NCBI GenBank assembly: GCA_013400975.1
Contig: WBMZ01004703.1
Coordinates: forward strand, 1 to 64,000
Source of the DNA: Atrichornis clamosus
Taxonomy: Eukaryota > Chordata > Aves > Passeriformes > Menuridae
Direction: 5' to 3'
DNA length: 64,000 bases
Part shown: in pieces, positions 23,485 through 35,546 of the stretch
Position numbering within the stretch: the first letter of the stretch is position 1
Layout of the letters: every line of letters starts with the position of its first letter
The notes under the pieces: generated by a model
The model's database searches: none
The model's input: only the letters and a program-made list of their open reading frames with translations
What the model was told of the DNA's origin: nothing
Made by a program: the position numbers and the translations under genes

Positions 23485-26400
23485 TTTAAAAAGTGGCTCC
23501 ATGGAAATCATTTCTGTAAGAGCTGGAGCACCAATGGGTTCACTGATCCATCGGTGTGCCCTCCTTGTTCTGCTCTTCATTAGGAAGGGACCAATTACAC
23601 ATCAAATAAATCCTTTGCTACAATGCCTTAAACCATCCAAAAGTCTGCCTTGTTTTTAGGTAAATCAAGATGCAATAACTAAGGTGGAGACACATTACCA
23701 GGCAGGCTCCAGGCTCCTAGACACCAGGATAATTGAAATATCTCACAACTAATTAACAAGTTAAATTACTTTTCTGCAAGGTGACCTAATAATGCAATCT
23801 GTCAAGGCAGCAATATGTGCCATCCCAAACTCTGGCCCAAATTCAAAGCTGGTAAAACCACTGCCACATCGCATTGAACATCTTATGTTGTTCATTCTTC
23901 CCTTCTTTGTCTAAACTGTCATGCCAACAGATAGGAAAATGGTTTAAACAATGCCAAAGAACAACATTTGGGCTATAATTTAATTAAAATTACAGTTTAA
24001 CATAGTGTACATCAAGGTGCATGGTGCCTTTAAATACCAAAATTGCCATGCTGCATGAATTAATCTCAGGTTTCAGTGTAAAAGTGAGGGTATAGCATGC
24101 ATGGCTCAAAGATAAAAGCACTGTGCAATCCATACATCATCTGAGTGAGAATAAGGAATACCCCAAGATGAAAAATCTGTAGCACCGTTCCCAGATGCAG
24201 GTTAGAATAATGACAAGGATGGAGTGCAAAGAGAGGGAAAACTAATCTTAAATCTGGGCCAGATTTTGGGGTTGTCTTTACCTTTTTAAACACATGATTC
24301 CTTTCAAATGGGATATCTAATTTGCAGCAGTGAAAGCTGCTCTCAGAAAGTGAGAGGAATAACTGAACAGATTGATGAGGAGCATCAAAAATACTCAAAG
24401 CAATCCCAAGAGTCTGCTAGACATCCAATAATTTGTGGTGCTGCTCTAAGCATCCATTAACATAACAAAGTACATGCACACATTGATCCTCTCTCATTTT
24501 CAGAGAGGCAACCTCTTTGTATTGCAGTTCAGAACACCTTGAACTCTACATATTCTTTGTTATTTCAGAATATTAACCACGTCTATTTTTAAAATATGTC
24601 AATTCAGTTCCTAAATATAAATGAACAGTAGATTCAGGCTCTCAGTCTTAATAAAATACTTACCCAAAATGATCACACTGTCAGATCTGCAGGAACAGCA
24701 ATAGCATAAATTATAAACCTAATGATATTCCACAGTTTGTTTGCTCTGCTAACATTTATTTTTATTTTCCCTTCTGAAGATACCAGAGTTCTTACCAAAA
24801 GGTGTAGCAGATTTATACCACAGCAGCAAAATTCTTGGTATACTCCTCCCAAACATATTTTAATGACTTAGTGTGAATTATAAGAAGTATATTGAATTCC
24901 CCATAAAAGAGCTCTATTTATGAGTCTGTTTTCAATACAGAGCATAAAGGGATTTGTCAAGAAACAGTTGCAATATCAGTGGTGCAGAAAAACTGCAGTG
25001 CTATTTGCTGAGTTAAGGATATAGCTATGATTTTTCCACCACATTGGCTATCACCAATCTCAAACCTTTCTTCCCTGCTCCCTCCTCAGCACACAACTGT
25101 GGCTTCCCCGCCCAGTGCTGTTGCTGCTCTAATCTGCAAGAAGTGAGAACTGAGTCCATGAGCTGTGTAACCTATTTAACAAGTCTAAAAGCTGCCCTAT
25201 CAGAACCTAAGTGCTAAAGGGTTTTCTGAAAGTCTCTGTGAAGTACAGAGCCAGATTAGACCATCTGATAGAGATTTAGATCACAGCATACAGCCAGCAT
25301 CTGTGTTTCAATCTGCACAACACTAATGGGAAAAATTTGACATATTTCATTGTACAATTCCCTGAACAAACCAGAAGATCCAGCTAAATAAAGATTTAAA
25401 TCCACTCAGTGCATTCCCAGCATACTGATGTCATGGACATTTGAAAGGGGATAGGCAGGAAAAGAAAATAATATATTGACCTCTTAAAATGTGGGAGCCT
25501 ATTAATTCATCTCTACAATAAATCCAGGCTCTAGTTCACCACACACATACGTTAACCAATATTCTGAGTATTACTGACAGGTCTTGAAACAAACCTGCTA
25601 CCCACAAACAAGTAAAACTGATTGCAGTTGGTGCCAGCACAAACAGCACTGCGTTCCTTTATTGGCTGAGCGAAGCAATATTCCTTCAGAGCAGGTTTGC
25701 AATTGTCTTGCGAGGCTGAACCTCCTCCTCTCCGTACCAACACAGGCACACAGCCCCCCTTCCACCACCCCTCCATGCAGAGACGGGCTTCATTTCTCTC
25801 AGCCCCAAGTATCCCTCGGCACCAAATCCCCCTGAAGTGCTCCCCAGCTCAGGGCACAATGCTTGAGAAACACAGGCCACACTCAGCATTTCCCTGACAA
25901 AAGCACCTTTGCTGGTTTCAATTTGTGCTCATTAATCCAGGGCTGAGTTGCTTTGCATGCTAACCCCTCACAGCCAGTCCAATCTTTTGAAAAGACACAA
26001 AACTTGGGTCCCTTTTATCACATGATCATATTGCAATCTGCAGGACAGTGGAGAAAAACTTATGGAATTTCTGAAAGGACTGTTTCAGGTACCAGGAAGA
26101 GTCCATCTGAGGTGGGAAGAGTAATCTGATTTCTTTGCAGGGAAGTTGACTGGCTTTCTGAGGTTTAGCCAGAGAACTGTAGGATGAAGCAGACAACAAA
26201 AGTAATAAATAAGAAAAATATAAACAGGGAAGGACTGAAAATTAATTTGTCAGTGTGGACAAGAGAGGAGCCGCACTGCAGAAATACAAGGAGCAACACC
26301 AGAGATTGCAACAGAGGCAGGAAAGGAGGTAACTTAATACTGAAGGTAATAACAGATTGTGGAATAAAGACAAATGTCTTGAGGGCTTCAAACAATAAAG

Positions 26401-27041
26401 TAATTCTTGAAGACATTTTATAATGCTACAAAACTTATCATAAGGAAAAATACAGACACTATAAAAGCAAGAGAAATTGTAACAGAGCGGATAAAGATGA
26501 GACAACATAAAGATCAAAGAACATGATGCTTCAAGCAAGAGACAGCAATGTCAAAGACTTTCCAAGCTCTGAATAAGTATGAAAAAAAGTTGAAGCTTGT
26601 CTCTGGACTGACCTGTGCTCCTCTGAACAATACTATTTTTCTTTGGATGGGTTTACAGCTGTAGGAAATTGAATTGCAAGACAATTCCTACAGTTTCCTA
26701 GTTTTAAGGTATGAGCAGTCAAAGCCAACTTGAAAGCCCCCTGAAACCCATGACCACAGGAGGATGCAGTGTGGCTCAAAAGGAGCAGGTGTCTCAAGCA
26801 AACAAATCAGTTGGAGCCGAGGGTCCCCCCTGGACACACAGACCACTCCACTTTGTGAGCCAACGCATCTCAGTGACATCTCCCAGATCATTCCTCCAAA
26901 ATCAGACTTCAGCTCTGAGCTACAACCCTGGTGGAGGCACTCCTTGCAGTGCTTACAAGCTCCAAGACCATGGAAGAGGCCAAGTCCATGGCTAATCTTT
27001 GTCTCTGTGCCCACTCTTATTTGGTGCAGCACAAAGACACC
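23485..27041. other. Unique AT-rich sequence, no gene seen
   Basis: About 3.5 kb that is mainly AT-rich. It holds a purine-rich stretch at about 26180-26590 on the + strand and a pyrimidine-rich GC patch near 25710-25830. No coding domain or repeat family is recognised. Confidence 0.45.
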
Positions 27042-27360
27042 ACAGACTCACACAGTGGTTTGGGTTGGGAAGGACCTCAAAGCCCATCCAGTGCCACCCC
27101 TGCTATGGGCAGGGAAACCTCCCACTATCCCAGGGTGCTCCAAGCCCCGTCCAGCCTGGCCTGGGACACTTCCAGGGATCCAGGGGCAGCCACAGCTTCT
27201 CTGGGCACCCTGTGCCAGGGCCTCCCCACCCTCACAGCCAGGAATTCCTTCCCCATATCCCACCTAATTCTGCCCTCCTTCAGCTTAAGGCCATTCCCCC
27301 TGTCCTATCACTACATGCCCTTGTGAAAAGCCCCTCTCCAGCCTTCTTGTAATCTCTTTT
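27042..27360 (-). mobile_element. CR1 LINE 3' end (type C)
   Basis: Antisense CR1. The + strand begins 'cagactcacacagtggtttg', the complement of the tail, then 'ggttgggaaggacctcaaag' and the 3' module. It continues with 'tcctatcactacatgccctt' and 'gaaaagcccctctccagcct', a type C diagnostic shared in sense orientation by the copy at 35.2 kb. The total is about 319 bases. Antisense open frames here reach 167 codons only because the module lacks stops in several frames. Confidence 0.94.
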
Positions 27361-29010
27361 TCAGAAAGGGCAACACTTTGGAACAGACAGGACTCAAATA
27401 GTGACAGCTGTAAATCTACTCAGTCAAATAAATGCTCCCTTACAGATTTTTCTGTGACATCATCTTTAAGGAAAGAGACCTTGTTATCACTCCTCCTAAA
27501 GGTTATTGTGATCTTAATTTTATCTTTAGTTTTATAAAAGAGAATACCTTCACACAGAAGGAGAAAGAGGCCAGATGAAGTGCCCTGGCATTAAGATAAA
27601 AATCAGTTTGCACAGTAAGTGCCTCAGAGTATGTGCTTCTGAGAGAATATTTTATTGGATAGTATTTCAGCCTGCTGTACAAACTTCTCCACCTACCAGA
27701 GCTACAAAACAAATGAGTGCATGCCCTGTAGTTGTTGTACAGAGGAAGATGTCTTATTATGCACTTGGGTTAAACTTCTGCAGGCAAATCCCTGGTGTTT
27801 TATTCAGTATCTACATGATGCTGTGCATAAGGCAACAACAAATCCTGCACTGATCTGGTAAATTGTCCAGCTCCCTCACTCGTGGGTTGTATCACAGACT
27901 GAATGCAAACACAGTGCATGGAACAATGTCACGGCTGCTACTGTATGCCATAAACATAGATTAGATAAAAAGGATCTCCATCAAGAGCCTCATTTTCAGG
28001 TATTAAAACATGCTCTATTTTGAATTTCGCATATTTATCAGCAAAACATCACTAGGCAATGCAGAGAACACCTTTCCTGCAAGATTTCTAGTGAGTGTTT
28101 TAAACAAACCCTCTGAAGGGCTGGAGAGGTGCAGTCCCTCAGAGCTCCTTTTGTTCTCCCACACAGCAATCATGGCTCTCTTTGCAGATTTGTCCAAGTC
28201 CCACAAGTTTGCATTGCTGTGAAATGCATTTGACAAGCTGTAGAATCATACTGCAGTCCCAAGGAAAAAAAAAAAAGTGATCCTTTTCTCCCATATACCA
28301 AAAAAATCAGGAGGACTCTCCTCATATCTTTCAGATACGGATCTTTCCGGAATTATTGGCTGTTGGACGTAGAGGAAACTTTTGGATCAGCCTCCGAGGT
28401 ACCACGTGCTCCTTGGCCTTGTGTGATGTCAGTGCTGGGCTGGTGATTAATCACGCCTGAGTTAGGCTCAATTTCCCTTAAAAGGCAAGCCAAGGACTTT
28501 ATCAGTTTTCATAACGTTCCCAGACACTTTGGAGTGGTGTAACAAAGCTGCTGCATCTCTGGTACACGACCTGAATCTGAATGGTTCTCCCTGGAAGAGA
28601 GGAATTGAGGCCAAGTGCTCGGCTTATCATAACCAAAGCTTAGAAATATGTAAAGGTGACAAAAACTCTTGAAACTCCAACATATTGGAGATATCTTTGC
28701 TTTAACGTTGGAGGTCTCACAGAGAGGAACACTACATATACATGGTACCCAAACTGGATCATTATCCTGCAGCATTGGTTTCAAACTCTGAATTTCAAAC
28801 TGATACAAGAGGGATGTTTCTTCAGTCATCTGCCAGGAGAACCAACTCCGTCCCAAGGGAGTTGTTTTTCCCATGGAGCACCCATTTTCTCCCACAAGGA
28901 TTACTGCAGAACCCTTTTCTCTCCAAGTATCAGTCACCGCAGGGCACTACTAAATTTTAGGCAATGAAGAGAGCAGTAGACTGAAATGTTTTGGATCACG
29001 TGCTAGCTGC

Positions 29011-29030
29011 TGTATTGATGAATCAATACA
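29011..29030. repeat. Perfect inverted repeat, 9-bp arms
   Basis: The sequence tgtattgatgaatcaataca has arms TGTATTGAT and ATCAATACA separated by two bases. A CACGTG E-box lies nine bases upstream (28997-29002). ATTGAT/ATCAAT is a half site used by several homeodomain factors, so a palindromic binding site is possible. Function is inference only. Confidence 0.6.
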
Positions 29031-29529
29031 CTACACGTACGCATAAGTGGAACTCTGGATTAGCCCTTACACCTCTAGTATTTTTCCACTTGTTTTACTT
29101 AGAGATTAGGGCATTTCACATTGGAAATAATTAAAAACTCTCGATTGGACCACAGGAAAACTACATGGACTCCAAGCTGGTTAGGCAACAGTGCATAATT
29201 TTGCATGTTAAAATTTGTAGTTATCATTACACTTTGATCTTTAGAAGAATTGTTACTAGTTCATTCTAATTTAATTTTTCTTTGCCTTATCTACTGCAGA
29301 TATAAGAGATAATTAGTTGATTACACACACAGAAGCACCCATGCAAAACCAGCACAGATAATGTGTAAGTTAAAAGGCAAGAAAAACTACTGACATGTAC
29401 TGGGCAGACTTTTTAGTCTGAATTAAAGAAATAAAAAAAAAAAAGGAAGGGGACTGGGGGAAGGCAAACCAGTACTCATTGTCAGCCACAAGCCTGAAAC
29501 CTTATTTTATAGGAAATTACATGGAGGCT

Positions 29530-29551
29530 CAGCTGATATCCAGCTGATATC
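29530..29551 (+). repeat. 11-bp tandem duplication
   Basis: The unit cagctgatatc occurs twice head to tail. Each copy contains a CAGCTG E-box. It is small enough to be a replication slip. Confidence 0.8.
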
Positions 29552-31312
29552 TTTGTAAAGTTTCAGTCTTGTGCTGCAGAGATCTACATTTCTATTACTA
29601 TAAAATTTGGTTTTATTAATCAAAGTCAGGACAGAGCAAGCTGGCATGTTTGTAGCATCAGTGGATTTCCCTTGCAGTTGTGGAATAGATCTCAGGACTG
29701 ATCTGACACAGTTCGTGCTCGAGGCCAAGCGTGCTCCTGTCCAAGGTCCCTTTTCTTTGTTCTCCCGCTGCCAGGCTGTTCAGTGAATGCTCATAGTTCA
29801 TAATCCACAACCTGAGCATTCTGGAATGTCCCAAAAAGCACATTAATGAAGCTGCACTCAGCTGATATTTTGTTTCAAGCTCACATTTGGACCTATTTCT
29901 TCAAACTACGGTAAGCCAGAACACCTGAAGGACACAGGGTTTGACTACAAATGTTTGCACCTGGGTTTCTGGTGTTCTCTCCCACTAAGGGTGAATCCTG
30001 AAACTCTTTTTCTTCAAATACACTAAAATCAATATTTTGTTGCAAAAGTTTACAGCATTTCTCATAAAAGGTCAAACAATTTTTAAAAAATTATTATCTA
30101 TGGCTACTGGTATAAGTACTTGATGGGAAACTGACTTTTTATTAGGAAAAACCTGTTCACCTGATAACATACAATTCAGTGGGAAGAGGTTTATCAGAAC
30201 CTGGCTTCCTGGAGAAGCCGTTGTGCTCCTGACTTGATGGAGAGCAAAGCCATGGCAGTGGCACTGATTCATTTTAAATGTCACTGCTCTAAAATGCCAT
30301 CAGTCGGGAGCGCCTCTGGACAGGCCCCGCTCGCGTAAATCAGCTCAGCTTGGTTGGCTTCAGGAGAACTACAGTGATCTGAACCAACCGAAAATCCACT
30401 CCTTTGTGCTGAGCCTTCATTCTCAACAGGAAAGGAAAAAAAAAAAGAGCCAACACTGCACAGCCCGGGAAGTTTTTTGCAGATCTGGCAGTAGTTTTTA
30501 CCTCCGAGAGCCGTTCTGCTGCTGTGCCCAACACCGAGAGCCACAGCTCCCTGCTGCACGGTAACAGCCCCTCCCAAGGAGGGGTTTGGTGGCACAGCAC
30601 TGAAATCCCCTGGCTGGCACACTCCGCAGCAATTGCCAGTGCTGATGCACCTCCACTCCTTGCTGGTAACAGGTAAAATCCCGTCGGAGTAGGCAAGGCC
30701 AAAACAAGGCCTTTAATCAGTCCCGTTACCGGGGGCTCCCACAGTGCCCAACTCTGTGCGAGATCACGATGAGTTGTTGGTGGGAGTGGTACTGCAGAAG
30801 TAAAAGTGGCACTAAGGATCCTCCCTTTAAGAGCTGGATCTCTCCAGCATCCCCTGGTGTAACCTTGATTCACAGTACAGCCAAACTGTTCCACCTGCAA
30901 CCAAGAGGACTTCTAACCTAGACATATTTTCAAAGAAATTTAAATAACCCCAATGGAAAAACTAAATTCATCTAAAGTGGCCTCAACTAATTATAAACTG
31001 CAAACCAAGAGCAACAAAAGCAGCAAACAAGATTAAGTTTGTCTCAGGAAATAACAACCAGGTTTTTTCCAGCTTTCCTTTTAGCATTTAAGGTTCAAAA
31101 CTTCCCTCATCCTATGGAATTCTGTTTTGGACTTTATCTGTGCACAGAGGCAAGTCAAACCATGGTATTCCTATCAATTATAGTTCATATTGATTTGTTT
31201 ATACGAAGTTCCTTTATTCATCTTTGCATAAATAATGTAACAATTGAAAGGCACTTTTTATGTAACAAAAAAAAAGGGATCTACTACCAGAAAATCCTAT
31301 CAAATAGTGCCA

Positions 31313-31332
31313 CACTTTTATATGCAAAAGTG
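31313..31332. repeat. Hairpin with octamer-like core
   Basis: The arms CACTTTT and AAAAGTG flank a 6-base loop (atatgc). The motif acttttatatgca recurs at 31333-31345 directly downstream, so the locus has two near-tandem ATGCAAA/ATGCAT-type sites. This may be chance in AT-rich DNA. Confidence 0.5.
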
Positions 31333-32104
31333 ACTTTTATATGCATATGTCACAATGATTTTCTGCAAAATTCCAAAATGTTTTCCAGATGATGGTCCTA
31401 TATTCACCCATGAACAATCATGTTGAAAATTACATAAAGCTGGGCATTTAAAGCCTTAACCCTACATTAATTTCCCTATTGAATGCCCTTAGTATTGAAC
31501 TTCATGACAGATGCAGAAATTGAAGTCCCCAACTATACTATGTCCAGGTGTCACGTGGTTTTTCAAACAGATCTAATACATGGCTCACACCATATCCCAC
31601 TGACAACACCCACAGGATTTAGTTTAACTTTTTAGCCCTCCCATCACCTCTTTTCTCCAAAAGGGAGAGGGGGAATTCCTTTCCAGCCCTCATCATGCCG
31701 CCTTTCCTTGCACAGACACAGCAACATTCCCATCTCCTCCTCTTGTAGGAGCCAGCTCCGTGGCCTTTTCTCTACACAAGTTACCAGCTGTAACCTACAG
31801 TGAACAAAGCTAAAAGTTGCATTTTTAATTCCTTTTCTAATTAACCTATTTGATGCATTGCAGTAATTATCCAGCTTTGCATACCCAACAAGAGATATCT
31901 CACTCTGCAACAGGCGATGGAGCACATGTGAGCACCACTGGCACAGGAGGGGTTGTCTGGGAGGGCACAGAGACTTGGCCATTCCACAGGCTCTGGGTGA
32001 AGGCATCAGGGGAACATTCCTGCTCATTCCTGGTAGGATCTACTTTGAATCTTGTCCATGAATTTGCCTGATCTTCTGAAACGGATGTTATGTCACTCTC
32101 CCTC

Positions 32105-32880
32105 TTACGGTTTTGTCAAAACTGCCAGGTCTCTGACTGTGGGAGCTGCTCTTTATTCCCCTCACCTTCTGCTCTTGTGGCGTCCCAGAGTTCAGCCATT
32201 CCTGTCCCCCTGAGCCTTCTTTCCAAAAGATGGAGAAGTCTCATTTTCTGTAGCATGAGCTTTCTATCCCTTACCATTTTATTTGTCCTTTTCTGCTCCT
32301 TCTCTAACTGCACTAAATCCTTCTTGAGACGTGGAGATCAGAAGTGCACAGAGCACCCAGAACAGGGGCACACCAGGTCTTACATGCTGGAAAAATAATG
32401 CCCTGTGCCTCACTCTTACAGTCCCCTTTCTCAGCCTGCCTGACATTCACGGAACTGAGGATTTAAGAAAACTGCCAAAGACTCGAAGATCACTTCCCTG
32501 AACTGTAACTGCCAGCTACAAATTCAGCACCATGTTATTCTGGTTTGGTTTGTTCTTTCAGAGAGTCTGCACAAAAGTTTCTTTGCCACCTTCTTGGCCT
32601 GTGACACCGTCAGTTTTACAAGATCTTCCTGGATCAATCAGCATAACATGGAACTACCTGAAAGAGCTCGATGCTTTGTAGGTGAAGATTTCACAGAGAT
32701 GCTGCACATCACACATCCCTTCTCCTAGGCATTGATGGAGATGCTGTTGAAAATTTGTTTTCAGCACTGTATCCTTTGGAACTGCTCTTCATTCATGATT
32801 TCCCCCAAACTGGCAGCAGAGTCCCCAGCTTTGCTCTTACAACTACACAGAGTTTATTCTTGCCCTAAATCCTCAATCCT
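32105..32880 (-). repeat. Ancient CR1-like LINE fragment
   Basis: The + strand contains a series of blocks matching, in the right order, the complement of old amniote CR1 elements: 'gatcagaagtgcacagagca' with 'ggggcacaccagg' (32336-32374), 'ataatgccctgtgcc', 'ttccctgaactgtaactgcc', 'acaagatcttcctgga' (32618-32633), and 'gttgaaaatttgttttcagcactg' (32747-32770, shown as motif positions). The order and spacing argue for one eroded copy of the reverse transcriptase C-terminal half rather than chance. It is far more diverged than the typical CR1 copies and lies directly beside a younger CR1 inserted in the opposite orientation. Limits are approximate. Confidence 0.5.
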
Positions 32881-32953
32881 CTACCATTGCCTCTCACCTG
32901 AAGGATGCATGACCAAGTGATGTAAAAATTGACCACTGCAGGCATAATCAAAG

Positions 32954-33339
32954 TATTCAGCCTGGAGAAGGGAAGCTCCAGAGCGACCTCATTGTGGCCT
33001 TTCAGTGCTTGAAGGGAGCTACAAAAAAGATGGAGAGAGACCATGGACAAGGGGTGGAGGGACAGGACAAGGGGGAATGGCTTCCCACTGCCAGAGAGCA
33101 GGGTTGGATGGGATATTGGGAAAAACTCTTCCCTGTGTTCCCTGTGAGGGTGGGAAGGCCCTGGCACAGGGTGCCCAGAGAAGCTGTGTCTGCCCCTGGA
33201 TCCCTGGAAGTGTCCAAGGCCAGGTTGGACGGGGCTTGGAGCACCCTGGGATAGTGGGAAGTGCCCTACCCATGGCAGGGGTGGGACTGGATGGGATTTA
33301 AGGTCCCTTCCAACCCGGACCATTCCATGATTCTGGGAT
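32954..33339 (+). mobile_element. CR1 LINE 3' end (type A)
   Basis: A sense copy starting 'tattcagcctggagaaggg', then 'catggacaaggggtggaggg' (type A diagnostic), the W-H-R-V-PREAV block in one frame (around 33160-33190), the 3' module, and 'cccttccaacccggaccatt' with the tail 'ccatgattctggg'. It carries a 9-base local duplication, ttccctgtgttccctgtgag (33129-33148), not seen in the other copies. Length is about 386 bases, 5'-truncated. Confidence 0.95.
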
Positions 33340-35181
33340 GACTATGTGAGTAAGGAAACTCCATCAAGAATTTCCTACCTGGCTCCATTAGCCTCACTAG
33401 CAGACACCAAGCGCTTGTCTGAGAAGATCTGGTGTTCTTTGACAGCCAAGAATTCCCTCCCAGAGCCTCAGGAACTTCACCCAGACAGAACACAGTGTCT
33501 CTGTGCCAAAACTGCTTCTAAGGCCTGAGGTAGCTCAGGCACAGCACAGGCAGACAAGTGCAGAGCCACCAAGTCCATTCACTTTTATTTTAAAGAAACT
33601 ACAGCCTGCCTCCCAGTCTCCCCCTGAAACACCTGACAAGTTTTCTCACCTGTTTCCTGACACATCACATGATTTTCCCTTTTTTTGAGTGTATCACTAT
33701 GCCAAAGCAGCTGCTCCAAGAGCATCCAGCATACCCTGGATAGCAGGGACATATCCCAAGCACAGGGCAGATGAACACTGGGAAACCTTTGACAAGATGC
33801 CTGTGGTACAGATAAGGCTTCAGAGGGAGCTTTCACTCCAGCAGCTCCCCTGAGCTGCAGCATTTGTTTCTCAGCAGCTACTCGTGAAGTGCCCAAAGGG
33901 GTTTCAGCTCCTTTTGCAGAGCCAAAGCCTACAAAAATCTGGGAAAAGAGGGTGGGAGGGGGAATGAGGGGAGTGCAACAGCAATATTCCGTGCTGGTAT
34001 AGTTTTGCTGCACTGCAGAGTAACTTCAATGCAAGAAGACTTAAAACAGACGACTTCTCTCCGACACTCGGCAGGGCAGAGACTAAAAGGCTGAGAGCTG
34101 GCAAGATCACACTTTATTCCCAACATTAGGAGTGGAAACCAGACCTATTTTATGATGGTTCTTGCATCAAACAAGCATTCTGCTGTTAATCATTCTGACT
34201 CTGATGAATTAACCTCACTTGACCCCGTTTCTGAAACACTTGGTTTGCTACGTTGTGGGGATTTCTGTTCAAAAATTTTAAAAGTGATGACTGAAATGCA
34301 TGACAGACTGTTTTTAGAAGCTACCACTGATTGTTTTGAACCCCCTAGAAGTGGTCTTCATGAATGTTCTTTTTACATGTTTTGTTCTTTACACAACCAA
34401 AATTAAACAGAAAAAGGAGAGGCCATAAAGGCTTAATCTGCTCTCGATAATCACAGTGCAAACAGTCACATTTCTTAATTTGGGAATGCTACATTTCAGT
34501 GCACTGAAGCCTCAGTAACACTGTGCAGTGGCGGCAGCGTGGAAGAAGCAGGCAGGCAGAATTTTCTTTCATTATTTCTTAAGGTATAACAGCCATAAAA
34601 AGACACCCTGCTAACAAGGTGGTGCTTTGATATGGATATCCTCCCTCCAGTCCATTACTGCAGCTCCTTCACAGCAAGCAAGCTCTGCCTTTTAAGACTT
34701 CCAACGCCAGCCTGCCACTGCCAGTTTTAATTCTGTGGGACAGGGTTATGAACATCCCATTGTGAGTTCCTCTCAGGAGGTTACAGGGCACTGCTCCCGG
34801 GTCACTCTGCAGAGCACGACCAAAGGAAGCGGCACGAAGGCAGCAGCTCCTGCTCACCACTCATCCCACATCAATCCCAGCCGTGACCCAAGAGCAGGAG
34901 ACCTTAACCCACGGGACAGCCACTGCAACAGGATGTTCACAACTCCACTGTTAGGAATCAAAACACAAAATGGGTGAGCCATAGGAGCAAGTGGCTAAGT
35001 CTGAATTAGCTTTTGTAGAATGGACCCCAGAAAATTAAGAGCTGGACTCGTTAGAGAATAAAGACAGAAAGATTAAATGCAAAACTATTTAGCATATGAC
35101 TAATTTCACATATCCTAATTAAAATACCACAAAATAACACGAGAAAAATATTTAATGGAAATTATCTTAGTAGATTCAGTG
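33340..35181. other. Unique non-coding sequence
   Basis: No gene or repeat is recognised over 1.8 kb. The minus-strand 142-codon open frame at 33585-34013 has no domain. Composition alternates between balanced and AT-rich. Confidence 0.45.
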
Positions 35182-35546
35182 AAGAGAGGGTTGCAGGTTG
35201 ACCTTAGCAGCCCTCCAGTACATAAAGGAGGCCTACAGGAAAGCTGAAAAGGGACTTTTTGCAAGGGCATGGAGTGACAGGACAAGGGGGAATGACTTCA
35301 CACTGCCAGAGGGTAGATTTGGATGAGGTATAACAAAGATTTTGTTCCCTGTGAGGGTGGGGAGGCCCTGGCACAGGGTGCCCAGAGAAGCTGTGGCTGC
35401 CCCTGGATCCCTGGAAGTGTCCAAGGCCAGGCTGGACGGGGCTTGGAGCACCCGGGGATAGTGGGAGGTGTCCCTGCCATGGCAGGGGTGGCACTGGATG
35501 GGCTTTAGGGTTTCTTCCAACCCAAATCATTCTGGGATTCTCTGAA
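35182..35546 (+). mobile_element. CR1 LINE 3' end (type C)
   Basis: A sense copy. It includes 'ggtgaccttagcag'-like ORF2 remnant sequence, 'gggactttttgcaagggcat' and 'tgacaggacaaggggga' (type C diagnostic). The 3' module at 35347-35477 is followed by a tail in which 'ttcttccaacccaaatcatt' precedes 'ctgggattctctga'. It is nearly identical to the 16.0-kb copy over the 3' module yet clearly different upstream. It has no coding capacity. Confidence 0.94.

Larger units (their letters stand above)
27361..32104. other. Unique non-coding sequence, no gene seen
   Basis: About 4.7 kb. Local features are an A12 run (28265-28276), a CACGTG E-box beside a palindrome (28997-29030), an A12 run (29433-29444), an 11-base tandem duplication (29530-29551), a GC-richer part with small hairpins (30290-30900) and a hairpin with repeated motif (31313-31346). 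The 186-codon minus-strand open frame at 30340-30900 is the longest outside CR1 but has no recognised domain. Confidence 0.45.

Noticed and set aside
23057..23659. 200-codon open frame on the + strand, the longest in the window
   Set aside because: It is antisense to a CR1 copy and its translation is the complement of the conserved 3' module, then it runs into unique sequence with no domain.
26764..27267. 167-codon open frame on the + strand
   Set aside because: More than a third of it is the antisense of the CR1 copy at 27.0 kb; the other part has no recognised motif.
28509..28937. 142-codon minus-strand open frame, considered as a retroviral gag or pol relic
   Set aside because: No zinc knuckle, protease or polymerase motif can be seen, and no LTR pair is recognisable around it.
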